NCBI GenBank assembly: GCA_026986655.1
Contig: JALSOD010000279.1
Coordinates: 1-7,102 of the forward strand
From: Caldifarciminota bacterium
GTDB taxonomy: Bacteria > Hydrothermota > Hydrothermia > B15-G9 > WFZT01
Direction of reading: 5' to 3'
Length of the DNA: 7,102 nucleotides
Position 1 is the first letter of the stretch. Every line of letters starts with the position of its first letter. Of this stretch, positions 6,562 through 7,102 are shown one piece after another. The notes under the pieces are model-generated. The model worked only from the letters and a program-made list of their open reading frames with translations, was not told the DNA's origin and searched no databases. Both the position numbers and the translations under genes were made by a program.

Positions 6562-7102
6562 ATGGCAACAGATAAAGAGAAAGCACTTGAGATGACCATA
6601 AAGCAGATCGAGAAGCAGTTCGGTAAGGGCGCCATTATGAAGCTGGGTGACAGTGTAAAAATTGAAACTCCTGTCATTCCAACTGGCTCTATCGCCCTTG
6701 ATGCTGCTCTCGGGGTGGGTGGTTATCCCAGAGGGAGAATAATAGAGATTTATGGCCCCGAAGCATCGGGAAAAACCACCCTGGCATTACACGCAATTGC
6801 AGAAGTTCAGAAAGAGGGTGGAATCGCTGCATTCATAGATGCTGAACACGCTCTTGACCCAAGATATGCGAAGAATCTCGGTGTGAAACTTGAAGATCTC
6901 TATATTTCTCAGCCAGACACCGGTGAGCAGGCTCTTGACATTGCAGAAACACTTGTCAGAAGTGGTGCAATTGACCTTATTGTCGTTGACTCTGTAGCAG
7001 CCCTCGTACCCCGCGCTGAGATTGAAGGTGAAATGTCGGATTCCCAGGTAGGTCTCCAGGCACGACTTATGGCAAAGGCTATGAGAAAACTTTCAGGGGT
7101 AC
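6562..7102 (+). CDS. recA: Recombinase RecA (3' partial, first 180 residues)
   Basis: ATP-dependent DNA strand-exchange protein, which also promotes LexA-type repressor self-cleavage where an SOS system exists. The window ends inside the ATPase core after 180 codons. Seen: the N-terminal oligomerisation helix with KQIEKQFGKGAIMKLG at 14-29, Walker A GPEASGKTT at 65-73, IDAEHALDP at 92-100 with the catalytic Glu95, Tyr102 at the usual adenine-stacking place, Walker B LIVVDSVAALVP at 139-150, and the start of DNA-binding loop L1 (EIEGEMSDSQVGLQARLMAKAMRKLSG). All match bacterial RecA closely, not archaeal RadA. The second Ser of the common GPESSGKTT is Ala here, a frequent variant. The L2 loop, C-terminal domain and any intein further on lie outside the window. 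Confidence 0.97.
   Translation, partial: MATDKEKALEMTIKQIEKQFGKGAIMKLGDSVKIETPVIPTGSIALDAALGVGGYPRGRIIEIYGPEASGKTTLALHAIAEVQKEGGIAAFIDAEHALDPRYAKNLGVKLEDLYISQPDTGEQALDIAETLVRSGAIDLIVVDSVAALVPRAEIEGEMSDSQVGLQARLMAKAMRKLSGV

Overview
The window is bacterial, gene-dense and moderately AT-rich by eye. It holds seven protein-coding genes, two of them cut by the window edges. I see no RNA genes, mobile elements, CRISPR arrays or long repeats. The 5' end carries what looks like an outer-membrane beta-barrel segment, so a two-membrane bacterium is likely. The mixture of a full-size proteobacterial-type dCTP deaminase, arginine genes and this barrel type would fit an uncultured lineage (for example WOR-3/Hydrothermae-like bacteria), but the phylum cannot be fixed from the sequence alone.

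Layout. Positions 3-1139 (+) hold the 3' part of a probable barrel protein. A 55-base convergent gap follows. Positions 5942-1195 (-) form a tight four-gene unit, read in the order dipeptide epimerase (enolase superfamily), argH, argJ, argD. The first pair overlaps by ATGA and the other gaps are 21 and 18 bases, with good Shine-Dalgarno sites for argJ and argD. A 49-base gap, 5943-5991, separates this unit from a second one on the + strand: dcd (5992-6561) followed immediately by recA (from 6562 to the window end), with TGA abutting ATG.

Function. ArgJ and ArgD act in the acetylated part of ornithine synthesis. ArgJ moves the acetyl group from acetylornithine back to glutamate, ArgD makes acetylornithine, and ArgH releases arginine in the last step. 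The epimerase at the head of the operon has the full catalytic set (KxK, Asp/Glu/Asp, Lys, and the C-terminal DxD of dipeptide epimerases). It probably acts on L-Ala-D-Glu-like murein dipeptides, or on a related dipeptide or N-acyl amino acid. Its translational coupling to argH is the most unusual arrangement here. On the other strand, dCTP deaminase (dUTP supply for thymidylate synthesis) is coupled to the recombinase RecA, which links nucleotide supply to DNA repair.

Regulation. The short gap between the two units carries a near-symmetric pair of sigma70-like promoter candidates facing each other. The one for the arginine unit would start transcription at or next to the epimerase ATG, which has no Shine-Dalgarno site. 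These promoter calls are inference from weak consensus matches.
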